The position numbers and the translations under genes were made by a program. Below the pieces are notes generated by a model. The model ran no database searches. It worked only from the letters and a program-made list of their open reading frames with translations, and had not been told where the DNA came from. Positions 63,565-64,000 of a DNA stretch of 64,000 nucleotides are shown here, piece by piece. How positions within the stretch are numbered: position 1 is the first letter of the stretch; every line of letters begins with the position of its first letter. Origin of the DNA: Stenotrophomonas geniculata ATCC 19374 = JCM 13324 (GTDB lineage Bacteria > Pseudomonadota > Gammaproteobacteria > Xanthomonadales > Xanthomonadaceae); assembly GCF_001431625.1 (NCBI RefSeq), contig NZ_LLXT01000129.1, forward strand, positions 1-64,000, given 5' to 3'.

Positions 63565-64000
63565 ATGACCACCCGAGTCCTCACCGGCATCACCCCCTCC
63601 GGCACGCCCCACCTGGGCAACTACGTTGGCGCCATCCGTCCGGCCATCGCGGCCAGCCGCGCGCCGGGGATCGAGAGCTTCTTCTTCCTGGCCGACCTGC
63701 ACAGCCTGATCAAGTCCCAGGACCCGCAGCGCACCCAGCGCGCGACCCTGGAGATCGCGGCCAGCTGGCTGGCCTGCGGCCTGGACCCGGAACACGTGTG
63801 GTTCTACCGCCAGAGCGACATCCGCGAGACCACCGAGCTGATGTGGTTCCTGACCGCCATCGCCAGCAAGGGCATCCTCAACCGCGCGCACGCCTACAAG
63901 GCGGCGGTGGACAAGAACCGCGAGGAAGGCGTGGACGAGGATGCAGGCGTCAGCGCCGGCCTGTTCATGTACCCGGTGCTGATGGCCGCCGATATCCTCA
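63565..64000 (+). CDS. trpS: Tryptophanyl-tRNA synthetase, 5' part
   Basis: First 145 codons; runs off the window. [20 protein letters not shown] holds the HIGH-like motif (HLGN), followed by [16 protein letters not shown] and [11 protein letters not shown]. Class I synthetase charging tRNA-Trp. The ATG at 63565 fits the family start. Confidence 0.95.
   Translation, partial: MTTRVLTGITPSGTPHLGNYVGAIRPAIAASRAPGIESFFFLADLHSLIKSQDPQRTQRATLEIAASWLACGLDPEHVWFYRQSDIRETTELMWFLTAIASKGILNRAHAYKAAVDKNREEGVDEDAGVSAGLFMYPVLMAADIL

Overview
The window is a chromosomal segment of a high-GC gammaproteobacterium of the Xanthomonadaceae, almost certainly the Stenotrophomonas maltophilia complex. The evidence is gene content (a liu-type leucine locus, an mms valine operon, phoPQ, arginase, a type IV secretion effector with an XVIPCD tail) and about a dozen short GTAG-headed palindromes of the SMAG/REP type described from S. 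maltophilia. No prophage, IS transposase or CRISPR array was seen.

Layout. 1-363: dispersed hairpin repeats. 364-4431: LysR regulator and glyoxylate shunt (aceB, aceA). 4840-10001: a coupled CNB-GGDEF protein and cyclase-TPR protein, a divergently oriented small precursor-like peptide and a SagB-like dehydrogenase; together these form a putative peptide-modification (RiPP-like) system and are one of the two most interesting loci. 10021-15593: leucine/isovalerate catabolism (liuD, liuB, liuA) with a divergent TetR regulator. 15813-21895: cytochrome c, secreted endonuclease, DMT transporter, hydrolase, zapE, DUF2884 protein. 22208-25995: nrdA and nrdB with a good promoter and a long leader. 26140-32902: LysE exporter, thioesterase, sirtuin, Old Yellow Enzyme, LysR, purU, pncA, queH. 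33096-33294 (minus strand): a cobalamin riboswitch directly upstream of queH, the second highlight, because QueH is the cobalamin-independent counterpart of the B12 enzyme QueG. 33421-35295: patatin-like lipase. 35585-42606: ScfR/RamB-type regulator divergent from a complete valine-degradation operon of five genes linked by ATGA overlaps, followed by a multi-hairpin candidate RNA. 42838-46018: ohr, cation efflux, SulP. 46059-47546: a small accessory cassette (DUF4304, DUF6338). 47776-51574: dusA, PepSY-like small protein, phoP, phoQ with a candidate PhoP box. 51659-55390: mtfA, small exported protein, birA, coaX, SPOR protein. 55431-55506: tRNA-Thr(TGT), followed to about 59087 by an island-like insert with an antibacterial T4SS effector/immunity pair and a HigBA-type toxin-antitoxin module. 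59670-64000: DUF3011 protein, small membrane protein, arginase, entericidin, CsbD, exported protein, and the 5' part of trpS.

Functional themes. Much of the window deals with acyl-CoA and branched-chain amino acid carbon: the leucine and valine pathways make acetyl-CoA and propionyl-CoA precursors, the glyoxylate shunt uses acetyl-CoA, birA charges the biotin carboxylase LiuD, and coaX makes coenzyme A. A second theme is stress and envelope sensing (phoPQ, ohr, entericidin, CsbD). A third is competition (T4SS effector with lipoprotein immunity, toxin-antitoxin, and possibly the modified peptide). All family assignments come from reading motifs; no database search was run.
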